Shown here one piece after another: positions 15,940 to 24,443 of a stretch of DNA of 64,000 bases. Position 1 is the first letter of the stretch. Every line of letters begins with the position of its first letter. Position numbers and translations under genes: made by a program. The stretch spans positions 15,502-79,501 of the forward strand of contig NZ_JBFAHM010000023.1 in the NCBI RefSeq assembly GCF_040654195.1, in the 5' to 3' direction. The stretch is from Hamadaea sp013361475 (GTDB lineage Bacteria > Actinomycetota > Actinomycetes > Mycobacteriales > Micromonosporaceae). The notes under the pieces were generated by a model. It saw nothing but the letters and a program-made list of their open reading frames with translations, was not told the origin of the DNA and made no database searches.

Positions 15940-18360
15940 TCAGGATCGGCGGACCTCGGCGACCAAGGGGCGGACGGCGCTGCTCGGCCCGGCCTCCACC
16001 CGATAGTCGCCGGGCGGCGTACGCCAGCCGCCGTCCCAGCTCTGGAACGCCCGCTCGGGCAGGTCGACGGCGACCGTGACGGTCTGGCCGGGCTCGGCGG
16101 CGACCGACGCGAAGCCGGCCAGCCGGCGTACGGGCCGATCCGGGTCGGGCTCGGACGGACCGACATAGACCTGGACCACCTCGCGCCCAGCCCGGGAGCC
16201 GGTGTTGCGTACGGTGACCTTCACCGTCCCGTCCTCGATGGACAGCGACTCGTACGCCCACGTCGTGTACCCGGAGCCGTGGCCGAACGGGTAGCGCGGG
16301 GCGACCCCCGACCGGTCCCAGGCGCGGTATCCGATGTAGACGTCTTCCGCGTAGTCGAGGACCCCGTTGTCCGGCGTCGTCGACAGGACCGGGCAGTCCG
16401 CCGCGACGACCGGCCAGGTGGTGGGCAGCCGGCCACCCGGTTCGGCCCGGCCGAACAGCACGTCGGCGAGGGCGTGGCCGGCTTCCTGGCCGGGGAACCA
16501 GGTGAGCAGCACGGCCGCCACCTCGTCCGCCCAGGGCAGCTCGACCGGCGATCCCGCGTTGACCACGACGACGGTACGCGGATTCGCCGCCACGACGCGG
16601 CGGACCAGTTCGTCCTGGCGACCGGGCAGGGCGAGGCTCGTGCGGTCGAAGCCTTCCGACTCGACCTCCTCGGTGGTGCCCACGACGACGATCGCGACGT
16701 CGGACTCGGCGGCGACCCGCTCGGCCTCGGCGAGCAGTTCATCGGCGGTCGCGATCGGGTCGGCGTGGCCGAGGAGCAGGGCGACCACGGGAAACTCCTC
16801 CGCCATGGCCACCTGGTGGCGGAGGCTGACCTCGACGGTCTCGCCCGCCGCCAGCTCGATCGGGAAGCGCCGCTCCGGCGGGGCGAGGAAGAGCGCCGCC
16901 AGGTCCATGTTCTCGGGCACGATCGCATCGTCGAAGAGGGGTTTGTCCGCCACCGCCAAGGTGAACTGCCCGACACCCCGGATCGCGAGGTGGTGCGTAC
17001 CGGTGGCTTCGGGGGTCAATCGGCCGGTGAGGTCCACCGTGGCCAGCTTCGCCGGGTCGACGGCCGCCGGCATCTCCATCCACACCCCGATTGCCGCCGG
17101 CAGCGTCTCGACATGCAGCGTCCGGCCGTCGGCGTCCCGGAACGTCGCCGTCAGGTCCGCCCACTGCGGACCCGTCGCCGCCGGGATCTTCTCGCGCGGG
17201 TCCGCGCCGATGGCGTACGTGAGCTTGGTGGTCTCCGGCAGGGCGGCGGTCAGCCCGTCCAGCGGGGAGACGACGTGCGCCGGGAAGACCTGGGCGCTGC
17301 CGCCGCCGAGGATGCGCGCGTCCTTCGCCAGGACGCCGAGCAACGCCACGCGGCCCACGGACGGCAGCGGCAGGATGCCGTCGTTCGAGGCCAGCACGAA
17401 GGACCGGCCCGCGATCTCCCGGGCGAGCGCCTCCCCGTCGATCGGGGCGGGCCGATCCGCGACGGCCACCGCCGGGGCCACACCGTCGAGCGCGCCGACT
17501 CGGGCGGCCAGGCGCAGGACGCGGCGTACGTGGTCGTCGATCAGCTCCTCGGCGACCGCGCCCGACCGCACCGCGTCCACCAGGCGGGCGCCCCACGGGC
17601 TGCCCGCACCGGGCATCGCCAGGTCCAGGCCGCCCCGCACGGTCGCCTCGGTGTCCCGGGCGGCGTACCAGTCGGAGACGATGAAGCCGTCGAACCCCCA
17701 CTCCCCCTTCAGCACGCCGTTCTGCAACTCGTCGTGCTCGGTCATGGTCACGCCGTTGACCTGGTTGTACGCCGCCATGACGCCCCACGCGCCCGCGTCG
17801 ACGATGGTCTCGAACGGGGCGAGGTACAGCTCGCGCAGCGCCCGGTCGGAGACCTTGTTGTCCACCGTGAACCGATCGGTCTCGGCGTCGTTGGCGACGA
17901 AGTGCTTGACCGTGGTGCCGACGCTGTGCGCCTGCACCCCCTGCACGTACGCCGCCCCGATGGCGCCGGTGAGCAGCGGATCCTCCGAGTACGCCTCGAA
18001 GTGCCGGCCGCCGAGCGGGCTCCGGTGGAGGTTCACGGTCGGGGCGAGCAGGACGTGCACCCCCTTGCGGCGGGCTTCCTGACCGAGCAGCTGCCCGGCG
18101 CGGCGGGCCAGCTCGGTGTCCCAGGTGGCGGCCAGCGCCGTCGGGCTCGGCAGGGCGATCGACGGATCCTCCGCCGTCCACCGCGTTCCGCGTACGCCGA
18201 TCGGCCCGTCGCTGACCACCAGCGAGGCGAGCCCGATCTCGGGGACGCCGGGCACGGTCCAGCTGTCCTGCCCGGACAGGATCTTGACTTTGGTCTCCAG
18301 GTCGAGGCGGCTGAGTGCCTCCTCGACGGCGGCCTCACGATCGGTACGCAGCGCTGACAT
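15940..18360 (-). CDS. GH3 beta-glucosidase with PA14-like insertion
   Basis: A protein of 806 residues without a signal peptide, so probably cytoplasmic. The GH3 N-terminal barrel carries the nucleophile in GFIVSDWYA (Asp at about residue 230). The alpha/beta sandwich follows, with a PA14-like insertion around residues 390-520 and a C-terminal fibronectin type III-like domain. This is the domain order of bglX-type beta-glucosidases that cleave oligosaccharides taken up by the cell. The ATG at 18360 follows a GGGAGG ribosome binding site. It is divergent from tetR. Confidence 0.93.
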   Translation of the reverse strand: MSALRTDREAAVEEALSRLDLETKVKILSGQDSWTVPGVPEIGLASLVVSDGPIGVRGTRWTAEDPSIALPSPTALAATWDTELARRAGQLLGQEARRKGVHVLLAPTVNLHRSPLGGRHFEAYSEDPLLTGAIGAAYVQGVQAHSVGTTVKHFVANDAETDRFTVDNKVSDRALRELYLAPFETIVDAGAWGVMAAYNQVNGVTMTEHDELQNGVLKGEWGFDGFIVSDWYAARDTEATVRGGLDLAMPGAGSPWGARLVDAVRSGAVAEELIDDHVRRVLRLAARVGALDGVAPAVAVADRPAPIDGEALAREIAGRSFVLASNDGILPLPSVGRVALLGVLAKDARILGGGSAQVFPAHVVSPLDGLTAALPETTKLTYAIGADPREKIPAATGPQWADLTATFRDADGRTLHVETLPAAIGVWMEMPAAVDPAKLATVDLTGRLTPEATGTHHLAIRGVGQFTLAVADKPLFDDAIVPENMDLAALFLAPPERRFPIELAAGETVEVSLRHQVAMAEEFPVVALLLGHADPIATADELLAEAERVAAESDVAIVVVGTTEEVESEGFDRTSLALPGRQDELVRRVVAANPRTVVVVNAGSPVELPWADEVAAVLLTWFPGQEAGHALADVLFGRAEPGGRLPTTWPVVAADCPVLSTTPDNGVLDYAEDVYIGYRAWDRSGVAPRYPFGHGSGYTTWAYESLSIEDGTVKVTVRNTGSRAGREVVQVYVGPSEPDPDRPVRRLAGFASVAAEPGQTVTVAVDLPERAFQSWDGGWRTPPGDYRVEAGPSSAVRPLVAEVRRS

Positions 18361-18395
18361 ACGGCCTCCCTCGGGTTGGAGCCATCGTGCACTAA

Positions 18396-18413
18396 CTACC
18401 GAGTGATCGGTAG
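18396..18413. promoter_or_regulatory. TetR-type operator inside the GH3 promoter
   Basis: A perfect inverted repeat, CTACCGA-GTGA-TCGGTAG. On the minus strand it falls between TTGCCT and TAGTGC, spaced 17 bases, which are the likely -35 and -10 of the GH3 gene. Repressor binding would block that promoter. Confidence 0.65.
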
Positions 18414-18458
18414 GCAACGTTATTGTTTCGAGATCTTTGCGGCGGCTATCCTGCCTCC

Positions 18459-19034
18459 ATGACACACCCTCGGCGCAGGCTGAGACCCGAACAACGGCGA
18501 AGCGAGATCCTGGACGCCGCCCTGGAGGTCTTCGCCGAACGCGGCTACCGCGGCGCCACCCTGGCCGCGGTCGCCGACAAGGTCGGCCTGACCCAGCAGG
18601 GCCTGCTCCACTACTTCCCCAGCAAGGACGCGCTGCTGATCGAGGTGTTGCGGCGGCGCGACGAGATCGACTCCGGCGCGTACACGCCGTCCGGCAACGG
18701 CCTGGAGATGATGGAGAAACTGGTCGCCCACAACGCGACGCTCCCGGGGCTGGTGCAGTCGTTCACCGTGCTCTCCGCCGACAGCGTCACCGACAACCAC
18801 CCGGCCAAGGAGTTCTTCACCGAGCGTTATCGGCGTACGCGGGAGACGCTCGCCGAGTCGATCCGCCGGGAGTTCGGCGACGACCTGCCCGGCGGGCTCA
18901 CCCCCGAGCAGGCGGCCGCCCTGCTCGTCGCAGTCATGGACGGGCTGCAACTCCAGTGGCTGCTCGACCCCGACGAGGTCGACATGGCCGCCGTCTTCCA
19001 CGCCTTCGCCGGCCTCCTGCGCTCCGCCCCCTGA
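18459..19034 (+). CDS. TetR-family transcriptional regulator
   Basis: A protein of 191 residues. The N-terminal helix-turn-helix (REILDAALEVFAERGYRGAT, then LAAVADKVGLTQQGLLHYF) spans residues about 10-60, and the C-terminal domain is of the ligand-binding type (TetR_C). TATCCT 6 bases before the ATG and TTGTTT 18 bases further upstream fit a leaderless promoter. It is divergent from the GH3 glucosidase and probably represses it in response to a sugar. Confidence 0.9.
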   Translation: MTHPRRRLRPEQRRSEILDAALEVFAERGYRGATLAAVADKVGLTQQGLLHYFPSKDALLIEVLRRRDEIDSGAYTPSGNGLEMMEKLVAHNATLPGLVQSFTVLSADSVTDNHPAKEFFTERYRRTRETLAESIRREFGDDLPGGLTPEQAAALLVAVMDGLQLQWLLDPDEVDMAAVFHAFAGLLRSAP

Positions 19035-19065
19035 CGCTCCGCTCCAATCGTTCCGCCGCCCGAGG

Positions 19066-19122
19066 TGGATCAGGGATCCCGGTCGAATCACGCTCCAAGA
19101 TTCGACCGGGATCCCTGATCCA
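19066..19122. repeat. Palindromic repeat family 3, copy A
   Basis: A perfect 24-bp stem (arms 19066-19089 and 19099-19122, starting TGGATCAGGGATCCCGG) with a 9-base loop. It lies between the convergent tetR and pseG-like genes. Relatives are at 47172-47238 and 58907-58962. It probably terminates both genes. Confidence 0.9.
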
Positions 19123-19188
19123 GCGCCCAAAGACGGCAGCGCGGCAGAGGGCAGCGCGGCAGGGGGTAGCGCGGCAGGGGGTAGCGCG

Positions 19189-20220
19189 TCAGAGCAGCGC
19201 GAGGAAGGCGTCGGCGACGCGCTCCCGGCCCCGCCCGTCGACGACGGCCATCGCCCGCGTGGACAGCTCCGTGCGTACAAGCGGGGTGGTCAGAAGCTCG
19301 CGGAGCACGACCACCGCGGACTCGGCGGCGGGCGACGCGGGATCGGCGAGGTCGCTGAGCAGGCCGATGCCGGCGGTGAGCCCACGGGCCATGACCCGCT
19401 CGTAGCCCAGCCACTGGTTGTCGACGACCCAGACCATCGCGGCCGCCGCACCCAGGCACAGCAGCTCCCAGGTGGAGGTGCCGGAGGCGCTGACCACGAC
19501 GTCGGCGGCGGCGATGTGCTCGGGCAGCCGGTCGGTCGGGTCGATGATCCGCAGCTCCTGGCCCGGCCCCGGGGTCAGCTGCGCCAGCTCCTTGCGAAGC
19601 TGCTCGGAGCCCGCGACCACGGTGGCGTCGACGGGGACCCCGGTCGCGAGCACCAGCCGGACGACGACCGGCGCGGCCCCGAACGCGTCGGTGCCGCCGA
19701 AGAAGGCCAGCAGCTTCGGCCGGCCCTCTTGGGCGGACTTGGGCCGCTCGGGCCGCAGGCGCCGCACCGAGTCGCGCAGGAGCACGTAGTTCAGGCCCGC
19801 GAGGCGCGGCACGCTGGTCGGCACCTCGGCCAGCTCCGCGTCCAGGTTCTGGTCCAGGAACAGGTCCGGTTCCTGACCGCGGGTCTCACCGTCCACAATC
19901 GCCAGGACTGGTACGCCGGAAGCCCGGACCGCGCCCGCACACTTCGGGTCGAGAGTGTACGAGTCCACGACGAGCCCGCTCAACTGGAGGTCCCGTACGG
20001 CCGCCACCAGATCGGCCGGCGTCTCCGGGCCGGGCAGCAACGGCAGGTCGCGTTCGCGCAGCTCCCGTTCGGCCCAGCCCACGCCGCCGACGTCACCGAG
20101 GAACACGACGCGTACGCCGCGCGAGGTGAGCTCCTCGGCCAGCGCGATACCCCGGACCAGGTGCCCGACGCCCGTCGTGGGGCCGGCGTCGCACCGGATC
20201 CCGATCCGGATGTCGCTCAC
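19189..20220 (-). CDS. pseG: PseG/SpsG-like nucleotide-sugar hydrolase
   Basis: A protein of 343 residues of the MurG-like GT-B fold, with IRCDAGPTTGVGHLVRGIAL at the N-terminus and SASGTSTWELLCLG in the second domain. PseG removes UDP from UDP-2,4-diacetamido-2,4,6-trideoxy-L-altrose before condensation with phosphoenolpyruvate. The GTG start at 20220 overlaps the stop of the cytidylyltransferase (GTGA). It is the last gene of a pseB-pseC-pseF-pseG operon. Assignment is by family and context; a plain SpsG role in coat polysaccharide is the alternative. Confidence 0.82.
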   Translation of the reverse strand: MSDIRIGIRCDAGPTTGVGHLVRGIALAEELTSRGVRVVFLGDVGGVGWAERELRERDLPLLPGPETPADLVAAVRDLQLSGLVVDSYTLDPKCAGAVRASGVPVLAIVDGETRGQEPDLFLDQNLDAELAEVPTSVPRLAGLNYVLLRDSVRRLRPERPKSAQEGRPKLLAFFGGTDAFGAAPVVVRLVLATGVPVDATVVAGSEQLRKELAQLTPGPGQELRIIDPTDRLPEHIAAADVVVSASGTSTWELLCLGAAAAMVWVVDNQWLGYERVMARGLTAGIGLLSDLADPASPAAESAVVVLRELLTTPLVRTELSTRAMAVVDGRGRERVADAFLALL

Positions 20221-20960
20221 CCCTGATTCAGAGCCTTCTGCTCGACGTGGGCGTTGATCTGGGCGACCTCCGGGTTGGCGGCGAGCCACTCCACCATCTT
20301 CTGCAGCGAGACGCTGGTGTCGCCGAAGTGCGCCACCGCCTCCTCGACGAGCCGCCAGTCGTCCTCGGTGTCGACGGTCAGCCGCAGCGACGATCGGTCC
20401 GGCGGCAGGGTCAGGCCCATCACGCGGAACTGGTCCGGGTTCGAGTACGCGTACGACGTGACGTGGATGCGGTGGAAGCCCTCGGCGATCTGCCCGATGC
20501 GCCGCAGCGTAGCGGCGTCGATGATCTCGACGTCCATCCCGAGCGGCAGCATCCGCTTGATCGAGGTGCTGAGGTAGTCGAGCCCCGGCACGCTGCGGAA
20601 CACCCGGCAGGCCAGCGCGACGATCTCGGGGTCGATCAGCGGATTGTCGGCGGAGAACCGCATGACGGCGTCCGCCGGGTGCTCGTCGAGCGCGCCGATG
20701 AACCGCGTTAGCACGTCGTCGACCGGACCCCGGTACGCCGCTACGCCCAGCCGCTCGCACTCGGCGACGATCTCATCGTCGATGTCCTCGACGGTCGTCG
20801 CGACGACCACCTTGTCCAGCGCGCCGCTCTCATGGGCGGCCCGCACGACCCGGCCGAGCACCGTGCGCCCGGCCAGCGTCTTGAGGACCTTGCTGGGCAG
20901 CCGGGTGGAACCCATCCGCGCCTGGATGATGCCGACGACGCCGACGCGACCTGCGCTCAC
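20217..20960 (-). CDS. pseF: CMP-nonulosonate cytidylyltransferase (PseF/SpsF)
   Basis: A protein of 247 residues with the SpsF-type nucleotide-binding loop GIIQARMGSTRLPSKVL. It also has the NTP-transferase features VVATTVEDIDDEIV and RFSADNPLIDPEIV. It activates the finished nonulosonic acid with CTP. It overlaps pseG by 4 bases and follows pseC by 71 bases on the same strand. SpsF-type rather than NeuA-type sequence leaves some room for a different sugar substrate. Confidence 0.83.
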   Translation of the reverse strand: MSAGRVGVVGIIQARMGSTRLPSKVLKTLAGRTVLGRVVRAAHESGALDKVVVATTVEDIDDEIVAECERLGVAAYRGPVDDVLTRFIGALDEHPADAVMRFSADNPLIDPEIVALACRVFRSVPGLDYLSTSIKRMLPLGMDVEIIDAATLRRIGQIAEGFHRIHVTSYAYSNPDQFRVMGLTLPPDRSSLRLTVDTEDDWRLVEEAVAHFGDTSVSLQKMVEWLAANPEVAQINAHVEQKALNQG

Positions 20961-21031
20961 CCTTCCTCCTGCTCCTCGCCGTTCCGACGGGTTACCCGCC
21001 TGTCTTTCCGGTAGTCACGCTCGCACGGGGG

Positions 21032-22156
21032 TCAGCCGAGGATCGTACGCAGAGCTTCCACGACCCTATCCTGATCGTCTTCGGTCAGCGCCGGGAAGAG
21101 CGGCAACGACAGCTCCTCGGCGTAGAACTTCTCCGCGTTCGGGCACATCCCCCGCCGGTAGCCCAGTTCCGCGTACGCGGGGTGCCAGTAGACCGGGATG
21201 TAGTTGACCTGCACCAAGATCCCGGCCGCCCGCAGCTTGTCGTAGACCTCCCGGCGGCGGCCGTCGAGCACGCGCACCGGATACAGGTGGTACGCCGGGT
21301 CGACCCAGTCGCGTTCGACCGGCAGCCTCAGGCCCGGCACGTCGGCGAGCAGCTCGTTGTAGCGGGCGCGCAATGCCGTCCGGCGAGCCTTGAAGGCGCC
21401 GAGCCGGGTCAGCTGGGCTCGGCCGAGCGCGCAGAGCACGTCGGGCAGCCGGTAGTTGACGCCGAACTCCTGGACCTCGTAGTACCAGCCGCCGTCGGTC
21501 GGATTCGCGAAGTCCTCCTCCTCGCGAATCATGCCGATGCCCTTGAACCGGCGCGCCCGCTTCATCAGCTCCGGATCGGCCGCCGCGACCCCGCCGCCCT
21601 CGGCGGTGGTGAGGTTCTTGGTCGGGAAGAAGGAGAAGGTCGTCAGGTCGGCCAGCGAACCGACGAACCGGCCCTTGTAGGTGCCGCCGATCGCGTGGGC
21701 GGCGTCGGCCAGCACCAGGGCCCCCACCTCGTCGGCGACCTTGCGCAGCTCGTCGTACTCGGCCGGGTGACCGGCGTAGTCGACGGCCGCGATCACCTTC
21801 GTCCGCTCGGTCGTCATCGCGGCGGCGGCGGCCGGGTCGAGGTTGGCCGTGTCCTCCTCGACGTCGGCGAAGAGGACCTTGGCCCCGAGGATCGTCGCGC
21901 ACGAGGCGGTCGCGACGAACGTCATCGGCGTGGTGACCACCTCGTCGCCGGGCCGGATCCCGGCCGCGGCGTACGCCACGTGCAGCGCGGCGGTGCCGTT
22001 GCTGACCACGGTGACCGGTACGCCGCCGGTCCACTCGGCGAGATCCCGCTCGAAGGCGTCGACCTGAGGCCCGGTCGTGAGCCAGTCACTACGCAGCGCC
22101 TCGGTGACGGCCGCGATGTCGGCGTCCTCGATGGTCTGCCTACCGTACGGGATCAT
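21032..22156 (-). CDS. pseC: PseC-like DegT/DnrJ aminotransferase
   Basis: A PLP-dependent sugar aminotransferase of 374 residues. The N-terminus MIPYGRQTIEDADIAAV is typical of PseC, and the PLP-binding lysine is in FFPTKNLTTAEGG (about K180). It transfers an amino group to C4 of the 4-keto sugar made by PseB. The start chosen gives the family N-terminus; an upstream extension lacks family similarity. It lies 55 bases after the pseB stop in the same operon. Confidence 0.88.
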   Translation of the reverse strand: MIPYGRQTIEDADIAAVTEALRSDWLTTGPQVDAFERDLAEWTGGVPVTVVSNGTAALHVAYAAAGIRPGDEVVTTPMTFVATASCATILGAKVLFADVEEDTANLDPAAAAAMTTERTKVIAAVDYAGHPAEYDELRKVADEVGALVLADAAHAIGGTYKGRFVGSLADLTTFSFFPTKNLTTAEGGGVAAADPELMKRARRFKGIGMIREEEDFANPTDGGWYYEVQEFGVNYRLPDVLCALGRAQLTRLGAFKARRTALRARYNELLADVPGLRLPVERDWVDPAYHLYPVRVLDGRRREVYDKLRAAGILVQVNYIPVYWHPAYAELGYRRGMCPNAEKFYAEELSLPLFPALTEDDQDRVVEALRTILG

Positions 22157-22211
22157 CGCGCCTCCTGGGCCTAGAGCTGCGTCAGCTGGCTTCGAGCTGC
22201 GGGACGGCAGG

Positions 22212-23195
22212 TCAGGCCTGGATCCCGAGGATCTCGCGCAGCTGCTCGACCGACAGCCACATGTCGTTGTTGTCCGACCGGTAGTTGAAGTCCTCGGCGA
22301 CCGGCTCGGCGTCGACCGGCGGGATGTAGCCCCACTCGGCGATCGTGGGCTGCACGACATAGCGGTCGGTGAGGCGTACCGTGCGGTGCGCGTCGTCGAT
22401 CGCGATCATCTCCTCGTGCAGCTTCTCGCCGGGGCGGATGCCGATCTCGTGCGTCGCGCTGCCGGGAGCGACGGCCTCGACGAGGTCGCCGATCCGCATC
22501 GAGGGGATCCGCGGCACGTAGAGTTCGCCGCCGTTCATCAGGTCGAACGAGTCGACGACGAACTGGACGGCCTGCTCCAGAGTGATCCAGAACCGGGTCA
22601 TCCGCTTGTCGGTGATCGGCAGGCTCTCGCCCTCGGCGGCGAGCTTGCGGAACAGCGGGACGACCGAGCCCCGGCTGCCCATCACGTTGCCGTAGCGGAC
22701 CACGGAGAACCGGGTCGGGTAGGCGGCCGCGTAGTGGTTGGCCGAGACGAAGAGCTTGTCGGCGACGAGCTTGGTCGCGCCGTAGAGGTTGATCGGGCTG
22801 GAGGCCTTGTCGGTCGAGAGCGCGACGACCTTCTTCACCCCGTTGTCGATCGCGGCCTCGATGACGTTCTGCGAGCCGGCGACGTTGGTGCGGACGAACT
22901 CGAACGGGTTGTACTCCGCCGTGTCGACCTGCTTCAGCGCGGCGGCGTGCACGACATAGTCAACCTTGTGCATCGCCCGGGTCAGCCGCTCGCGGTCGCG
23001 AACGTCGCCGATGAACCAGCGCAGCCGCTCGTCGTTGCCGAACATCTGGCGAACCTCGTACTGCTTCAGCTCGTCCCGGGACAGGATCACCAGGCGAGCC
23101 GGGTCGAGGTTGTCCAGCGCGTAGCGCAGGAATGCCTTGCCGAATGAACCCGTCCCACCGGTGATGAGGATGGACGAACCCCGCAGCACGCTCAC
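22212..23195 (-). CDS. pseB: PseB-type UDP-GlcNAc 4,6-dehydratase (inverting)
   Basis: An extended SDR of 327 residues: ILITGGTGSFGKAF near the start, FGNDERLRWFIGDVRD, LSTDKASSPINLYGATK (Y-x3-K) and VRYGNVMGSRGSV. These are hallmarks of the PseB/FlaA1 group, which dehydrates and epimerises UDP-GlcNAc in the first step of pseudaminic acid synthesis. The GTG at 23195 follows AAGGAG. It is the first gene of its operon and divergent from the ACP gene. Confidence 0.92.
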   Translation of the reverse strand: MSVLRGSSILITGGTGSFGKAFLRYALDNLDPARLVILSRDELKQYEVRQMFGNDERLRWFIGDVRDRERLTRAMHKVDYVVHAAALKQVDTAEYNPFEFVRTNVAGSQNVIEAAIDNGVKKVVALSTDKASSPINLYGATKLVADKLFVSANHYAAAYPTRFSVVRYGNVMGSRGSVVPLFRKLAAEGESLPITDKRMTRFWITLEQAVQFVVDSFDLMNGGELYVPRIPSMRIGDLVEAVAPGSATHEIGIRPGEKLHEEMIAIDDAHRTVRLTDRYVVQPTIAEWGYIPPVDAEPVAEDFNYRSDNNDMWLSVEQLREILGIQA

Positions 23196-23446
23196 AATAC
23201 GCTCCTTGCCGTCTTCATTAACCCAAGCCGCATTATCCGAGGTCAACCCGGATCGGTCCACCGAAGGCGGCCGCGTGGCTCGCGCGCGGCACCTTCTACC
23301 CCGCTGCGGCCCGTGCCAACATACACGGCGTACCCCCTGGTGGGGGAAACACCGTCCGGGCGGGGCGGCCGCCGGTCTGGGCTAAACTCGCCGAGCGCCG
23401 TCCGCGCTTCTCGCGGGCACCGCTGTGGCTTCCTGGAGGGACGTAA
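23196..23446. promoter_or_regulatory. Divergent promoter region, pseB / ACP cassette
   Basis: This 251-base non-coding region separates the two divergent operons. It holds a TAAACT box (23384-23389) that could serve as a -10 for the ACP cassette, and a GGAGGG ribosome binding site just before the ACP start. No convincing inverted repeat or riboswitch was seen. Confidence 0.4.
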
Positions 23447-23689
23447 GTGATCGAGATCGACCGGCTGCGCAAGGTCTTCCGCTCCTCGCTCGAGTTGCCC
23501 GAGGACTACGACGTCGACGGCCTGGAGTACCGCGGGATCGAGAAGTGGGACTCGCTGGCCCACATGTCCCTGGTCGCCGCGATCGAGGACGAGTTCGACG
23601 TCATGATCGACACCGATGACGTGATCGACATGAGCTCCTTCGGCAAGGCCCGCGAGATCCTGGGCAAGCACGGTGTCGAGTTCGCCTGA
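23447..23689 (+). CDS. Acyl carrier protein
   Basis: A protein of 80 residues, acidic and helical, with the phosphopantetheine attachment site in WDSLAHMSLV (Ser at about residue 36) and EDEFDVMIDTDDVIDM as helices III-IV. It starts at GTG with GGAGGG upstream. It opens a five-gene cassette (ACP, FabG-like SDR, adenylating ligase, LuxE, LuxC) whose reading frames all overlap, so it is a dedicated carrier rather than the housekeeping ACP. Confidence 0.9.
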   Translation: MIEIDRLRKVFRSSLELPEDYDVDGLEYRGIEKWDSLAHMSLVAAIEDEFDVMIDTDDVIDMSSFGKAREILGKHGVEFA

Positions 23690-24443
23690 AGTTCACTCGC
23701 CGGACTCCGGCGCCCGTGTGGCGCTCGTCACCGGCGGGTCGCGCGGCATCGGCCGAGCGGTCGCCGAGCGGCTGGCCGCGGACGGGTACGCCGTCGCCGT
23801 CCACGCGAGCACGGTCGCGAACGCCCAGGGCGTCGCGGACGAGCTGGCCGGCCGGTACGCCGTGCCGACGCTGGCCGTCGGGGCGGACGTGAGTGACCCG
23901 GCCGCCGTGAAGGCCGCCGTGCGGTCGGTGTTCGAGCAGTTCCGGCGGCTGGACGCGCTGGTCGTCGGGGCCGGTACGCACGAGGCGGGCCTGCTCGGCA
24001 TGCAGTCCGACGCCAGTACGCAGCGTCTCTTCGACGTCAACGCGGTCGGCGCCGCGCATACGCTGCAGCACGCGACCCGGCTGCTGCGCCGCGGCCACTC
24101 CCCCGCCGTCGTCCTGATCGCCTCGGTCATGGGCCGGGTCGGCGGGGCGGGTCAGGCGATCTACTCCGCGACCAAGGCGGCCGTGATCGGGCTGACCCTG
24201 GCCGCGGCCAAGGAACTCGGGCCGGCCGGCATCCGGGTCAACGCGGTCGCGCCGGGCTTCATCGAGACCGACATGCTCAGCACCCTCGACGAGGCGGGCC
24301 GGGCCGAGGTCGTCGCGGCCACCCCGCTGAACCGGCTGGGCCGCCCACAGGACGTGGCCGACGCGGTCGCGTTCCTGCTCTCCCCGCAGGCCTCGTTCGT
24401 CACCGGACAAGTCCTCGGCGTCGACGGAGGCGTACTTCGATGA
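23673..24443 (+). CDS. FabG-like short-chain dehydrogenase
   Basis: A protein of 256 residues. The cofactor motif is VALVTGGSRGIGRAVAE, the catalytic serine is in LIASVMGRVGGAG and the catalytic tyrosine/lysine in IYSATKAAVIG. The C-terminus GQVLGVDGGVLR is typical of 3-oxoacyl-ACP reductases. The N-glycan-type motif NAG of FabG reads GAG here (VVGAGTHEAG), a small divergence. It overlaps the ACP gene by 17 bases and probably reduces an ACP-bound keto group. Confidence 0.88.
   Translation: MSSSPEVHSPDSGARVALVTGGSRGIGRAVAERLAADGYAVAVHASTVANAQGVADELAGRYAVPTLAVGADVSDPAAVKAAVRSVFEQFRRLDALVVGAGTHEAGLLGMQSDASTQRLFDVNAVGAAHTLQHATRLLRRGHSPAVVLIASVMGRVGGAGQAIYSATKAAVIGLTLAAAKELGPAGIRVNAVAPGFIETDMLSTLDEAGRAEVVAATPLNRLGRPQDVADAVAFLLSPQASFVTGQVLGVDGGVLR

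Noticed and set aside
16279..18357. Plus-strand open frame of 692 codons across the GH3 gene
   Set aside because: Antisense shadow of an intact GH3 glucosidase; no family features.
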